64,000 bases of DNA from Gemmatimonadota bacterium. Its GTDB lineage: Bacteria; Gemmatimonadota; Gemmatimonadetes; Gemmatimonadales; Gemmatimonadaceae. Position 1 is the first letter of the stretch. Each line of letters starts with the position of its first letter. The notes below the pieces were generated by a model that saw only the letters and a program-made list of their open reading frames with translations, made no database searches and was not told the origin of the DNA. The stretch lies in assembly GCA_016191225.1 (NCBI GenBank), contig JACPPC010000006.1:118191-182190 (forward strand). Direction: 5' to 3'. The translations under genes and the position numbers were made by a program. Below, one piece after another: positions 39,815 to 48,803 of this stretch.

Positions 39815-41590
39815 ATGTTGCCCGCGCGGCCCCCCCAATCGGAGACCAGCCTGGCCAGTTCGCCTCCACCGCGACGCTCGCTCCTCCCGTTCCGCTGGAA
39901 GCTGGCGGCCGTGTGCGCCGCGGCGGTCCTCGCCGCACTCGTGGTGCTCGTGGTGCCGGTGTACCTGCAGGCCCGAACCAGCCTCGTCTCGCTCCACGCC
40001 CAGCGCCTCGAGGCGATCGCCAGGACCGCCTCGGCGGCGCTCGACGCCGCGAAACTCGATTCCCTTGCCCGTCCCGGCACCACCGCCGAGGCGTTCGAGG
40101 CCGTCCGGGGCGACCTTCGCAGGTACTGGGCGGCCAACGGAGGCCGGGCGAGCGAATTGACCGACGGCGCCTCGGTCGTGCGACTTGAGGGCAGCCGCTG
40201 GCGCGTGCTGGTGCACTCCAGCTGGGACCGCGGCCGCACCGAGTACGACCAGGCCTGGTTTCCCCCCGCGGGGCTCGGCGACTCGCTGCGGGCCGGGCGG
40301 GCCGGGGTGAGCGAACTGTTCGTGGTCGGCAACGACCGGCTGCTGGCGGCGGCGGCACCGGTGCTCCGCCACAACGGGACCGTCGCCGGATTCGTCCTCG
40401 CCTCGCTGCGCGCGGAGTCCTTCCTCGGCGAGTTGCAGCGACAACTCCTGACCTTCGGCGCGATCCTCCCGTTCGTCTTCCTGATCGCGGTGATGCTCGC
40501 CTTCTGGCTGGCCGGCCGGCTGACGCGCGGCATCGAGGCGGTGTCGACGCACGTGGAGGCGGTCTCCCAGGGGGCGCTGCGCCGCGACCTGGCCTACACC
40601 TCCGACGACGAGATCGGCGTGCTCGCCGAGAGCTTCCGCGCCATGAGCAGCAGCCTTCGCTCGGTACTGCGCGACATCGAGACCGACGCGGCGGAAGTGG
40701 CCGCGACGGCCGAGGAGATGGCCGCCAGCACCGAGGAGCTGAACGCGAGCACCGAGGAGGTGTCGAGCGCCGCCAACGCGATCTCCGCCTCGGCCGCGAC
40801 GCAGACGTCGGCCATCCAGGCCATGGCGAGCGGCGCCGGCCGGGTGGCGCAGCGCGCCCGCAACGTGGCCGAGCAGGCGCGGGCCGCCAGCGCCTCGGCG
40901 GACGAGGTCACCGAGGTCGCGCTGCGCGGCGTCGGATCGGCCCGCGAGGCACTGGAGAGCATGGCACAGATCAGCGCCGTCACCCGCGACGCGGGGCCGG
41001 CGGTGCAATCGCTGGGCGAGAAGTCGCGCCAGATCGGCCGCATCACCGACACGATTGCGCAGATTGCCAAGCAGACCAACCTGCTGGCGCTCAACGCCGC
41101 GATCGAGGCGGCGCGCGCCGGCGAGCACGGCAAGGGATTCGCCGTGGTGGCCGACGAAGTCCGCAAGCTCGCCGCCGAAAGCGCCCGGGCCCTCGACACG
41201 ATTCGCACCCTCGCCACCGAGATTCGCGCCGCGGCGCGGCAGACGGAGGACCGGATCAGCGGCGTCAGCGACCAGGTCGCGATGGGGGAGTCGGTGATCC
41301 GCGCCAGCTCCAGCGCGCTCGAGCGCATCGGCCTGCAGATCGAGGGAAGCCGCAGCGCCGTGGCGGCGATCGTCGCCGCCGCCGACGAGCAGCAGCGCGA
41401 GGTCGCGATGCTGGTCGACGACATCGAGTCGATCTCGACCGTGGCCGAGCAGAACGCCGGCACCGCGGAGCAGGTGAGCGGCGTGGTGGAGACGCAGGGG
41501 GCGTCGATGCAGCACATCGCGGAGTCGAGCCAGCACCTGGCCGACATCGCCAACCGGCTGCGCGCGGTGGTGGCCCGGTTCGAGCTGTGA
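39815..41590 (+). CDS. Methyl-accepting chemotaxis protein
   Basis: 591-aa transmembrane chemoreceptor. TM1 about 25-48, periplasmic sensor about 50-210 with dCache-like or four-helix character, TM2 about 211-232, HAMP about 233-285 ([18 protein letters not shown]), then a long helical signalling domain. The hairpin tip that binds CheA/CheW is [21 protein letters not shown] and [21 protein letters not shown] 39815 gives a 20-residue cytoplasmic start. No che genes are nearby, so it must join an array encoded elsewhere. Divergent from glmM with a 106-base gap that holds no obvious flagellar-type promoter. Confidence 0.93.
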   Translation: MLPARPPQSETSLASSPPPRRSLLPFRWKLAAVCAAAVLAALVVLVVPVYLQARTSLVSLHAQRLEAIARTASAALDAAKLDSLARPGTTAEAFEAVRGDLRRYWAANGGRASELTDGASVVRLEGSRWRVLVHSSWDRGRTEYDQAWFPPAGLGDSLRAGRAGVSELFVVGNDRLLAAAAPVLRHNGTVAGFVLASLRAESFLGELQRQLLTFGAILPFVFLIAVMLAFWLAGRLTRGIEAVSTHVEAVSQGALRRDLAYTSDDEIGVLAESFRAMSSSLRSVLRDIETDAAEVAATAEEMAASTEELNASTEEVSSAANAISASAATQTSAIQAMASGAGRVAQRARNVAEQARAASASADEVTEVALRGVGSAREALESMAQISAVTRDAGPAVQSLGEKSRQIGRITDTIAQIAKQTNLLALNAAIEAARAGEHGKGFAVVADEVRKLAAESARALDTIRTLATEIRAAARQTEDRISGVSDQVAMGESVIRASSSALERIGLQIEGSRSAVAAIVAAADEQQREVAMLVDDIESISTVAEQNAGTAEQVSGVVETQGASMQHIAESSQHLADIANRLRAVVARFEL

Positions 41591-41597
41591 CGGCGCC

Positions 41598-41609
41598 GGC
41601 GGCGCCGCC
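41598..41609. terminator. Bidirectional palindrome between convergent genes
   Basis: GGCGGCGCCGCC is a 12-base perfect palindrome in the 22-base space between the chemoreceptor stop and the HD-GYP gene stop. It is a likely shared stop or 3'-end hairpin without T-runs. Confidence 0.4.
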
Positions 41610-41612
41610 GCG

Positions 41613-42695
41613 CTAGGCTGAGCCCGACCCGACCTCGCTCGGCTCCTCGTCCGGCACCACGATCGCCCCGGCCTCGAGGGCCGCGAAGAAGGCGTCGAGC
41701 ACCTCGGGGTCGAACTGGGTGCCGCGGCAGCGCCGCATCTCGAGCAGCGCGGCGTCGATGGAGAAGCGCCGCTCGCTGCGATAGGGGCGGCCGCTCGTCA
41801 TCGCATCGAAGGCGTCGGCCACGGCGGCGATGCGGGCCTCGATCGGGATCCCGGTGCCCGTGAGGCCGTCGGGAATGCCGCGGCCGTCGAACCGCTCGTG
41901 GTGCGAGCGCACGATGTTGAGCGACATCGGCGCGTCGGTGAGGAGGGGGGCGAGGATGCGCCACCCGAGCACCGGGTGCTGCATGATGTGCTCGTACTCG
42001 TCGTCGGTGAGGGCGCCGGGCTTGTTCAGCACGGCCTCGCGCACCCCGATCTTGCCGATGTCGTGCACATGGCCGCCGAGCTCCACCTGGCGCTCCACCT
42101 CGTCACCAAGCCGCAGGGCGCGGGTGATCGCCACCGAGTACTGCGCCACCCGCACCGAATGGCCGCGGGTGTAGCGGTCCTTGAGTTCGAGCGCCTCGGC
42201 GAGCGACTGGATGCCGGCCAGGAAGAGTTCCTCCAGCCGCCGCGCCTGCGCCTTCACGCGCTGCTCGAGCCGCTCCTGGTACTCGCGGTTGTCGAGGATC
42301 AGCCGGCGGCGGCCCATCGCCTGCAGCACCCGCGCCCGGACTTCCTCGAGGTGGAACGGCTTGGTGAGGTAGTCCATCGCCCCCATCGCCAGGCAGCTCA
42401 CCGCCACCTCGACGTCGGCCACGGCCGTCACCAGCATCACGGCGGTGTCGGGGTGGCGCGCCCGCAACTGGCGCAGCAGCTCCACGCCATCCATCCGCGG
42501 CATGCGCAGGTCGCTGATCACGAGCATCGCGGGGGCGTGCTCGAGCAGCTCCAGCGCATCGGCGCCCGAGCCCGCCTCGCGGCAGGTGAAGCCGTCGGAC
42601 TCCATGAGCCGCACGAGCACCTGCCGCAGGCGCGGCTCGTCGTCCACCACGAGGCACGTGGCGCCCACGGGCACGCCCCCGGCCGGGCTCGTCAT
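41613..42695 (-). CDS. Response regulator with HD-GYP domain
   Basis: 360 aa. Receiver domain about 10-125: VVDDEPRLRQ, phosphoacceptor Asp in VISDLRMPRMDG, TKPFH. A coiled-coil of about 35 residues follows, then an HD-GYP phosphodiesterase domain: RYTRGHSVRVAQYS, HVHDIGKIG (HD pair), HHERFDGRGIPDGLTG, where the GYP is GIP, a common variant. Likely degrades cyclic di-GMP when phosphorylated. ATG at 42695 preferred over GTG 42722. No sensor kinase adjacent; convergent with a chemoreceptor, so a motility link is possible. Confidence 0.92.
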   Translation of the reverse strand: MTSPAGGVPVGATCLVVDDEPRLRQVLVRLMESDGFTCREAGSGADALELLEHAPAMLVISDLRMPRMDGVELLRQLRARHPDTAVMLVTAVADVEVAVSCLAMGAMDYLTKPFHLEEVRARVLQAMGRRRLILDNREYQERLEQRVKAQARRLEELFLAGIQSLAEALELKDRYTRGHSVRVAQYSVAITRALRLGDEVERQVELGGHVHDIGKIGVREAVLNKPGALTDDEYEHIMQHPVLGWRILAPLLTDAPMSLNIVRSHHERFDGRGIPDGLTGTGIPIEARIAAVADAFDAMTSGRPYRSERRFSIDAALLEMRRCRGTQFDPEVLDAFFAALEAGAIVVPDEEPSEVGSGSA

Positions 42696-42805
42696 GCCGC
42701 GCTCGCCGCGACGCCGCTCCACCCGCGGTCCGCGCCCCGTTCGCCTCGCCGTCCCCGCTGTCCGCCGTTACGTTTCACGCGCACCATCCACCGGAATCCG
42801 AATCC

Positions 42806-43975
42806 ATGACGCGGGTCTTCGACAACGATCTCGACGCGGGGTTCGGCACCCGCGCGATTCACGCGGGACAGCGCCCCGATCCGCTCGCGGGCGCCATCAT
42901 GACCCCCGTGTATTTCACCTCCACGTATGTGCAGGACGCCCTCGGCCAGCACAAGGGGTACGAGTACGCGCGCGGCAAGAACCCCACCCGGGAGGCCCTC
43001 GAACGCAACGTGGCCGCCCTCGAGGGCGGCCGGCACGGCTTCGCCTTCGCCAGCGGAGTCGGGGCGACCGACGCGATCATGAAGTTGCTCGCTGCGGGCG
43101 ATCACGTCGTCTGTGGCGAGAATGTGTACGGTGGGACCTTCCGGCTGTTCGATCGGATCCTCAGGAGTTTCGGCCTCGCCTTCTCGTTTGTTGACACGCG
43201 TGACCCGCAGAAGATCGCCGACGCCGTCACCCCCGCGACGAGGGTCATCTGGGTCGAGACGCCGACCAATCCGCTCATGCGGCTGACCGACCTCGCGTCA
43301 GCCAGCACGATCGCGAGGAAGGCCGGTGCCTGGCTGGTGGTTGACAATACGTTCGCGTCGCCGTTTTTCCAGCAGCCGCTGTCGTTTGGCGCCGACCTGG
43401 TGATGCACAGCACGACCAAGTACCTGAACGGGCACAGCGACATGATCGGCGGGCTGGTCGTGACCAGCGACGACGCCCTCGCCGAGCGCCTGCAGTTCAT
43501 CCTCAACGCCGGCGGTGCGGTGCCCGGCCCCATGGACTGCTTCCTCGCGCTGCGGGGAACCAAGACCCTGCACCTGCGGATGCCCCGCCACGACGAGAAC
43601 GGGCGCAAGGTCGCGGCCTGGCTCGCGAAGCGCTGGGGGGACGAGCGCGTGATCTACCCCGGGCTGGCGTCGCACCCGCAGCATGCGCTCGCCAAGCGGC
43701 AGATGAAGGGGTTTGGCGGGATGATCTCGGTCGAGATGGGAAGCAGGGAGGCGGCCGGGGCGATGCTCAACCGGGTCAGGGTGTTCTCCCTCGCCGAGTC
43801 GCTGGGGGGGGTGGAGTCGCTGATCTCCCACCCGGCCAGCATGACGCACGGCAGCGTGCCGGCCGAGCGGAAGGCGGCCATGGGCCTCACCGACGGGATC
43901 GTGCGCCTGTCGTGCGGCGTCGAGGACGGGGACGACCTCGTGGCAGACCTCGAGCAGGCGTTCGCCGGGCTGTGA
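42806..43975 (+). CDS. Trans-sulfuration PLP enzyme (cystathionine gamma-synthase/lyase family)
   Basis: 389-aa Cys/Met-metabolism PLP enzyme. GFGTRAIHAGQ N-terminus; EYARGKNPTREALE supplies the active-site Tyr/Arg; VDNTFASPFFQQPL holds the PLP-binding Asp; Lys in HSTTKYLNGHSD forms the Schiff base; SLGGVESLISHPASMTHG is the C-terminal substrate region. Family members make or split cystathionine (MetB, MetC, CTH) or degrade methionine. The ESLISHPASMTH form with the SVP extension fits MetB/gamma-lyase. No met genes are nearby and no SAM riboswitch was seen upstream. Confidence 0.9.
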   Translation: MTRVFDNDLDAGFGTRAIHAGQRPDPLAGAIMTPVYFTSTYVQDALGQHKGYEYARGKNPTREALERNVAALEGGRHGFAFASGVGATDAIMKLLAAGDHVVCGENVYGGTFRLFDRILRSFGLAFSFVDTRDPQKIADAVTPATRVIWVETPTNPLMRLTDLASASTIARKAGAWLVVDNTFASPFFQQPLSFGADLVMHSTTKYLNGHSDMIGGLVVTSDDALAERLQFILNAGGAVPGPMDCFLALRGTKTLHLRMPRHDENGRKVAAWLAKRWGDERVIYPGLASHPQHALAKRQMKGFGGMISVEMGSREAAGAMLNRVRVFSLAESLGGVESLISHPASMTHGSVPAERKAAMGLTDGIVRLSCGVEDGDDLVADLEQAFAGL

Positions 43976-44040
43976 TGGCCCGGCGCGACACCTTCGAGCG
44001 ACGGCCCGCGTAGGGACACCGACTCCAACCGGAATCCCCC

Positions 44041-45024
44041 ATGGCCCCGACGCCCCTTCCGCTGATCGACTCCACCGCCTGGGAGCACCCGGCGGACCGC
44101 GCCGCGCTCAACTCGATGCGCGCCCTCCCCGGCTTCGACGAGGTGGTGCGCAAGATTGCCGGGTTCATCAGCGAGCGAGGTGCCCGGCACTTCTTCACCG
44201 CCGACGCCGTTCGCGTGGGCCCCAGGCAGCGCCCCAAGCTCGACGCCCTCTACACCGAGGTCCTGGCGACCTTCGACTGGCAGGTGCGGCCGCAGCTGTA
44301 CGTCTCCCAGACGCCGATCGTGAACGCCGGCGCCTACGGCTTCGAGGACCCGTTCATCGTGGTGAACTCCGGGATGCTCGGCCTCCTCGACCGCGAGGAG
44401 CAGCGTTTCGTCCTCGCGCACGAGCTCGGCCACGTGATCAGCGGGCACACCACCTACAGCACCATCGCCGTCATCATCATGACGCTCGGACTGCGGTCGA
44501 TGCCGTTCCTCGCCGGCATCGCCCTGCTCCCCTTCGAGCTCGCCCTGCTGGAGTGGTACCGCAAGGCCGAGTTCTCGGCCGACCGCGCCGGGCTGCTTGG
44601 CGTCCAGGACCCCCGGACGGCGGCCGGCGCCGAGCTCAAGATGACCGGCGGCAGCGCCGGCGACGACACGATCGACATCGACGCCTTCCTTGCCCAGGCC
44701 TCGGAATACGAGACCGAGGGCGGCGTCTGGGACAAGATGCTGAAGCTCATGAACACCGCCTTCCGGACACACCCCTTCGGCACCGTGCGGGCCGCCGAAC
44801 TGGCGCGATGGAGCGTGAGCGAGCAGTACAGGAACATCCTCGCCGGGACATACGCGCGGCGCGGCGACCCCAAGCCCCCGCTCGGCGACGACGTGTCCGA
44901 GGCCGCCAGCTACTACCGCGACAACATGAAGGCGGCCGCCGACGAGGTTACCGCGGCCGTGAGCCGCGCCAAGGACGCCTTCTCGCAGGCGTGGAACAAG
45001 CGGTCCGGAACCGGCTCGGCGTGA
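44041..45024 (+). CDS. M48-family zinc metalloprotease
   Basis: 327 aa. The zinc site is complete: LAHELGHVISGH (HExxH) and the third ligand Glu in KAEFSADRAGLLG. Two hydrophobic segments between them (STIAVIIMTLGLR and FLAGIALLPFELALL) make it membrane-associated like HtpX. The long region after the catalytic core is helical and ends in a Ala/Lys coiled coil (YRDNMKAAADEVTAAVSRAKD). There is no signal peptide. Substrates are likely damaged membrane proteins, by analogy with HtpX. A strong terminator follows. Confidence 0.9.
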   Translation: MAPTPLPLIDSTAWEHPADRAALNSMRALPGFDEVVRKIAGFISERGARHFFTADAVRVGPRQRPKLDALYTEVLATFDWQVRPQLYVSQTPIVNAGAYGFEDPFIVVNSGMLGLLDREEQRFVLAHELGHVISGHTTYSTIAVIIMTLGLRSMPFLAGIALLPFELALLEWYRKAEFSADRAGLLGVQDPRTAAGAELKMTGGSAGDDTIDIDAFLAQASEYETEGGVWDKMLKLMNTAFRTHPFGTVRAAELARWSVSEQYRNILAGTYARRGDPKPPLGDDVSEAASYYRDNMKAAADEVTAAVSRAKDAFSQAWNKRSGTGSA

Positions 45025-45048
45025 GCCTGGCAGCCCCCCGCCACACAC

Positions 45049-45087
45049 ACCGGCCGGCGGGCCTCCTGACCCGCCGGCCGGTTCTCG
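45049..45087 (+). terminator. Intrinsic terminator before purD
   Basis: A 13-bp perfect stem (45049-45061 with 45070-45082, left arm ACCGGCCGGCGGG) with loop CCTCCTGA, then TTCTCG. It closes the M48 gene and ends only a few bases before the purD ATG at 45092. Confidence 0.7.
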
Positions 45088-45091
45088 TCCG

Positions 45092-46369
45092 ATGAAGGTC
45101 CTGATGGTTGGCGGGGGCGGCCGGGAGCACGCCATCGGGTGGAAGCTCCACGGGGAGGGCGCCGAGCTCGTGGCGGCCCCAGGTAACCCCGGCCTGGCGC
45201 AGATCGCCGCCTGCCGGCAGGTCCCGGTCACGCACATCGAGGGACTGGCCGAGCTGGCGAGGCAGGAGCGCGTCGACTGGACCTTCGTCGGCCCGGAGGG
45301 CCCCCTGGCGGCCGGGCTGGTAGACCGCTTCCGGGACCTCGGCCTAGCCGCCTTTGGGCCGACGCGGGCGGCCGCGCGGTTGGAGGCCAGCAAACGGTTC
45401 GCCAAGGAGGTCATGGCCAAAGCAGGCGTTTCGACCGCCCGTGCTACCTGGCACACCGACGAGCCCTCGGCGAAGGCAGCCGCCCGCACCTTGGGTGCTC
45501 CGGTGGTCATCAAGGCGACCGGCCTCGCCGCCGGAAAGGGAGTCGTCGTGGCCGGGAGCATTGCTGAAGCGGACGAGGCGATTGATGCCATGCTCCGATC
45601 GCATATCCACGGAGAGGCCGGCTCAGAAATCCTCGTCGAGGAGTTCATGCAAGGTGAAGAGCTGTCAGTATTTGCGATCACTGACGGCACGACCGTGCTC
45701 CCAATGCTCCCGGCGCAGGACCACAAGCGACTCCTGGACGGCGACCAAGGCCCCAACACAGGTGGAATGGGGGCCTACGCCCCGGTATCGATCGGTGGCA
45801 CCGGGTTGCTTGGCGATGCCGTGGAGCTCGTCTTCAAGCCCACGCTGGCGGCGATGCGCGACGCGGGAACCCCGTTCACGGGCCTGCTCTATGCCGGCTT
45901 GATGCTCACGCAGGACGGCATGAAGGTGGTCGAGTTCAACTGTCGCTTCGGCGACCCGGAGACACAGGCGCTCATGCCCCTCCTCAATGCTCCCTTGGGT
46001 CCCCTGCTGCAGTCTGTCGCGCGGGGCGAGGGGCTGGCAGGGGTGGCGCCGCCGACGTGGCGATCAGGGGCCGCCGTCTGCACCGTGTTGGCAGCGGCCG
46101 GATATCCAGAGTCCCCGGTAACCGGAGCACCGATCGTGCTGCCGCCGATGCCCGAAGGCGTTTTCGCTTTCCACGCGGGGACCCGGCTCGGTAATGATGG
46201 GCAGCTTGAAGTGGCGGGTGGACGGGTGCTGAACGTCGTGGGAACGGGGCGCAACATGCGTGAGGCGCTCGCTCGGAGCACGGCCGCCGGCGACTCCGTT
46301 CAGTTCAACGGCAAGCAGATGCGCCGAGACATCGGATGGCGTGAGATGGCGCGTGCCCGAACTGCCTGA
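45092..46369 (+). CDS. purD: Phosphoribosylamine-glycine ligase
   Basis: Second step of purine synthesis: joins phosphoribosylamine and glycine with ATP. 425 aa, normal. MKVLMVGGGGREHAIGWKL N-terminus; FVGPEGPLAAGLVD; ATP-grasp region with VVIKATGLAAGKGVVVA; FGDPETQALMPLL substrate motif. The segment from about 45,350 onward uses codons with fewer G/C third positions than its flanks. The gene overlaps mutM by 17 bases. No other pur gene is adjacent. Confidence 0.96.
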   Translation: MKVLMVGGGGREHAIGWKLHGEGAELVAAPGNPGLAQIAACRQVPVTHIEGLAELARQERVDWTFVGPEGPLAAGLVDRFRDLGLAAFGPTRAAARLEASKRFAKEVMAKAGVSTARATWHTDEPSAKAAARTLGAPVVIKATGLAAGKGVVVAGSIAEADEAIDAMLRSHIHGEAGSEILVEEFMQGEELSVFAITDGTTVLPMLPAQDHKRLLDGDQGPNTGGMGAYAPVSIGGTGLLGDAVELVFKPTLAAMRDAGTPFTGLLYAGLMLTQDGMKVVEFNCRFGDPETQALMPLLNAPLGPLLQSVARGEGLAGVAPPTWRSGAAVCTVLAAAGYPESPVTGAPIVLPPMPEGVFAFHAGTRLGNDGQLEVAGGRVLNVVGTGRNMREALARSTAAGDSVQFNGKQMRRDIGWREMARARTA

Positions 46370-47168
46370 GACCGAGACGATCGCCCGGGACCTGGACCGC
46401 GAGCTGCGTGGAGCACGGATCATGTCGGCGGTGGTCCACCGAGTTGAAGTGCTGCGAGGCGTCTCTCCGTCGAGGCTGTCGAAGCGCCTTACTGGCGCAT
46501 TGGTGGCGGCAGTATGGCGACGGGCGAAGATTGTGGTGATCGAGTTGGGCACGTCCGACCGGCTGGCGGTCCAGCCACGATTTACCGGGGCCCTGCTGGT
46601 CAACGCGCCGCCGGGCGACCAGTACGCCGCCCTGGCCTTCTCGCTGACCGACGGGCGGACCCTGACCTATCGTGACGTTCGCCGGCTTGGAACCGTCGCC
46701 CTCCTGCGGCCGGGTGCCTGGGCGGCCTTGGAGGCCGGGCTCGGCCCCGAGCCCTTGGACCCGGCCCTCGACGGGTCGAGATTCTCCCGACTGCTCGCGG
46801 CCTCGCGGAGGCCGATCAAGGTGAGGCTCATGGACCAGCGCGCGCTGGCGGGGATCGGCAACATCTATGCAACCGAGGCGCTCTGGCGCGCCGGCATCGA
46901 TCCGTCGCGCGCCGCCGCGTCGGTCAGCACGACAGAGGCGGTGACGCTGCTGCGCGCCCTTCGCGAGATCCTCTCCGCCTCGATCGCCGCTCGTGGGACG
47001 ACGTTTCGGGACTACCGCGACGCCTACGGTGGCCGTGGCGGGTACGCCGCCCACCTGCAGGCCTACGGCCGCGCGGGCGAGCCCTGCGCGCGTTGCGGCC
47101 ACCCCCTCGCCGGCACGAGCGCGATCGACGGCCGGATGACCGCCTTCTGCGCCTGGTGCCAGCGGTGA
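46353..47168 (+). CDS. mutM: Formamidopyrimidine-DNA glycosylase
   Basis: Base-excision glycosylase/AP lyase for 8-oxoguanine; 271 aa. The GTG start at 46353 is fixed by PELPETETI: Pro2 is the nucleophile and Glu3 and Glu6 are conserved. RRAKIVVIEL carries the beta-turn Lys; IGNIYATEALWRAGI is the helix-two-turn-helix; and a C4 zinc finger closes the chain (CARC, 16 residues, CAWC). Begins inside purD and its stop overlaps the next GTG. Confidence 0.96.
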   Translation: MPELPETETIARDLDRELRGARIMSAVVHRVEVLRGVSPSRLSKRLTGALVAAVWRRAKIVVIELGTSDRLAVQPRFTGALLVNAPPGDQYAALAFSLTDGRTLTYRDVRRLGTVALLRPGAWAALEAGLGPEPLDPALDGSRFSRLLAASRRPIKVRLMDQRALAGIGNIYATEALWRAGIDPSRAAASVSTTEAVTLLRALREILSASIAARGTTFRDYRDAYGGRGGYAAHLQAYGRAGEPCARCGHPLAGTSAIDGRMTAFCAWCQR

Positions 47169-48292
47169 ACCGGCGAAAGGGACTCGATCGACCCGACCCG
47201 CAGCGTTTGGCGGCCCTCAAGGAGCAGGTGCGCGCGGGGACGGAGAACCGGCCCGGCGTGTACCGGATGGTGGCCGAGGACGGCGAGGTCCTGTACGTCG
47301 GCAAGAGCAAGGCGCTGCGCACGCGGCTGCTGTCGTACTTTCGCGGTACCTGGCCGACCGACAAGGGGGCACGGCTGGTCGGGCTGGCCCACGAGATCAG
47401 CTGGGACTACCAGCCGAGCGAGTTCGCCGCGCTTCGAACCGAGCTGTCGCTGATCAAGCGACTGCGTCCGCGGTCGAACGTGATGGGCAAGCGCGACGCG
47501 CGGCACTATGCGTTCCTGCGCCTTACGCCCGGCACGGCGCCGCGGATCCAGGTCGTGCGCGGCCCGGGAGACGGGCGGGGGACCTTCTACGGCCCGTTTG
47601 TCGGCGCGCAGCGGCTGGGGGAGGCGGCGCGCGAGCTGGCCGACGTTCTCGGGCTGCGCGACTGCACCCTGGACCGCCGGATGGCCTACGACGACCAGGC
47701 AGAGCTGTTCGAGGCCCGCGACCGTACGCCGGGCTGCATTCGCTACGAGATCCGGCGGTGCCTCGGTCCCTGCATCGCGGCCTGCTCGGCGCGGGCGTAC
47801 GAGGAGCGGGTGGCCGTGGCGCGGGCCTTCCTCGACGGCGTGGACGACGGGCCGATGGATGCGCTGCGCACCGCGATGCTCGAGGCAAGTGACGCGATGG
47901 CGTTCGAGCGGGCGGCCTCGCTGCGCGACAAGCTGGCGCGGCTCGAGGGGCTGCGCGCGTCGTTCGCCCGGCTGCGGTTCGCCGTGGAGACGCTCACGTT
48001 CGCGTACCCCGTGCCGGGACACGGCGGCGACGACCGGGTGTACCTCGTGCGCCGGGGCCGGGTGGTCGACGAAGTGCGAGGCGGCGACGGCCTGCTGGAC
48101 GACGAGCCACGGATGCGCGCGTTGGCGGCGACGCTCGACGACGCCCCTGGGAGCGCGGGGCGCGCGATCCCCGCCCATGAAGTCGACGAGCTGCTGCTGC
48201 TGTCGAGCTGGTTCCGCCAGCAGCCGGCGGAGCTGGCCCGTGCGGTGCGGCCGGACGGAACGCGGCCCGAGCCGCTGCAACTGACCGCGTAG
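47165..48292 (+). CDS. Short UvrC-like GIY-YIG nuclease
   Basis: 375 aa. GIY-YIG domain about 30-105 (RPGVYRMVAEDG, VLYVGKSKALRTRL, TELSLIKRLRP), a Cys-containing middle domain (CIRYEIRRCLGPC) and a UVR/UvrB-binding helix (AFERAASLRDKLARLEGL). It then ends without the RNase H-like 5'-nuclease and HhH domains of true UvrC (about 600 aa). It thus resembles Cho, which makes only the 3' incision, though it is longer than Cho (295). Coupled by GTGA to mutM, making a small DNA-repair pair. Confidence 0.85.
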   Translation: MNRRKGLDRPDPQRLAALKEQVRAGTENRPGVYRMVAEDGEVLYVGKSKALRTRLLSYFRGTWPTDKGARLVGLAHEISWDYQPSEFAALRTELSLIKRLRPRSNVMGKRDARHYAFLRLTPGTAPRIQVVRGPGDGRGTFYGPFVGAQRLGEAARELADVLGLRDCTLDRRMAYDDQAELFEARDRTPGCIRYEIRRCLGPCIAACSARAYEERVAVARAFLDGVDDGPMDALRTAMLEASDAMAFERAASLRDKLARLEGLRASFARLRFAVETLTFAYPVPGHGGDDRVYLVRRGRVVDEVRGGDGLLDDEPRMRALAATLDDAPGSAGRAIPAHEVDELLLLSSWFRQQPAELARAVRPDGTRPEPLQLTA

Positions 48293-48317
48293 CGCGGCTC
48301 GGCGCCCGAGGCTGGCG

Positions 48318-48797
48318 TCAGCCGGCGAGGGGGACCAGTTCCACCGTCGCTTGCCCCCCGGCGATCGTCAGCCGTGCCACGCTCGGCTCGAGGTTGAACC
48401 GGCGCGCACCGGCGGCCCCGGGATTCACGACGAGCCGCCCGTCGGCCTTCGTCAGCAGCTGCCGGTGCGTGTGGCCATACACGATCACGTCGTGCGGATA
48501 GGCGGCGAGCAGCGCGACCGGCGTCGGGCTGCCGAGCTCGTGGCCATGGCTCACATGAATGCTGACGCCGCCGACGCGATGGACGACGGCGGCGGACAGC
48601 CCCGGCGCCCCCGGCGGGTCGGTGTTGCCGAAGACGGCGTGCACGGGCGCGATCAGGCCGAGCTCGTCGAGCACGTCGTCGCCGCCGACGTCGCCCGCGT
48701 GCAGGATCAGCTCGACGCCGGCCAGCGCGGCATGCACGCCGGGGCGCACCATGCCGTGCGTGTCGCTGATGAGCCCCAGCAGGTGCACTCGCGCCAC
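48318..48797 (-). CDS. YfcE/MJ0936-family metallophosphoesterase
   Basis: 159-aa calcineurin-like phosphodiesterase. Five metal motifs: ISDTHG, HAGDVGG, FGNTD, VSHGH and YGHTHR. Physiological substrate of the family is unclear. GTG start, six bases after the ubiX stop, so it is the last gene of the quinone operon, perhaps by chance. Its 3' end meets the UvrC-like gene; small hairpins (48299-48323) lie between them. Confidence 0.9.
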   Translation of the reverse strand: MARVHLLGLISDTHGMVRPGVHAALAGVELILHAGDVGGDDVLDELGLIAPVHAVFGNTDPPGAPGLSAAVVHRVGGVSIHVSHGHELGSPTPVALLAAYPHDVIVYGHTHRQLLTKADGRLVVNPGAAGARRFNLEPSVARLTIAGGQATVELVPLAG

Positions 48798-48803
48798 GCC
48801 GCG

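Noticed and set aside
42696..42805. SAM riboswitch before the trans-sulfuration gene
   Set aside because: 110-base divergent gap shows no conserved SAM aptamer features.
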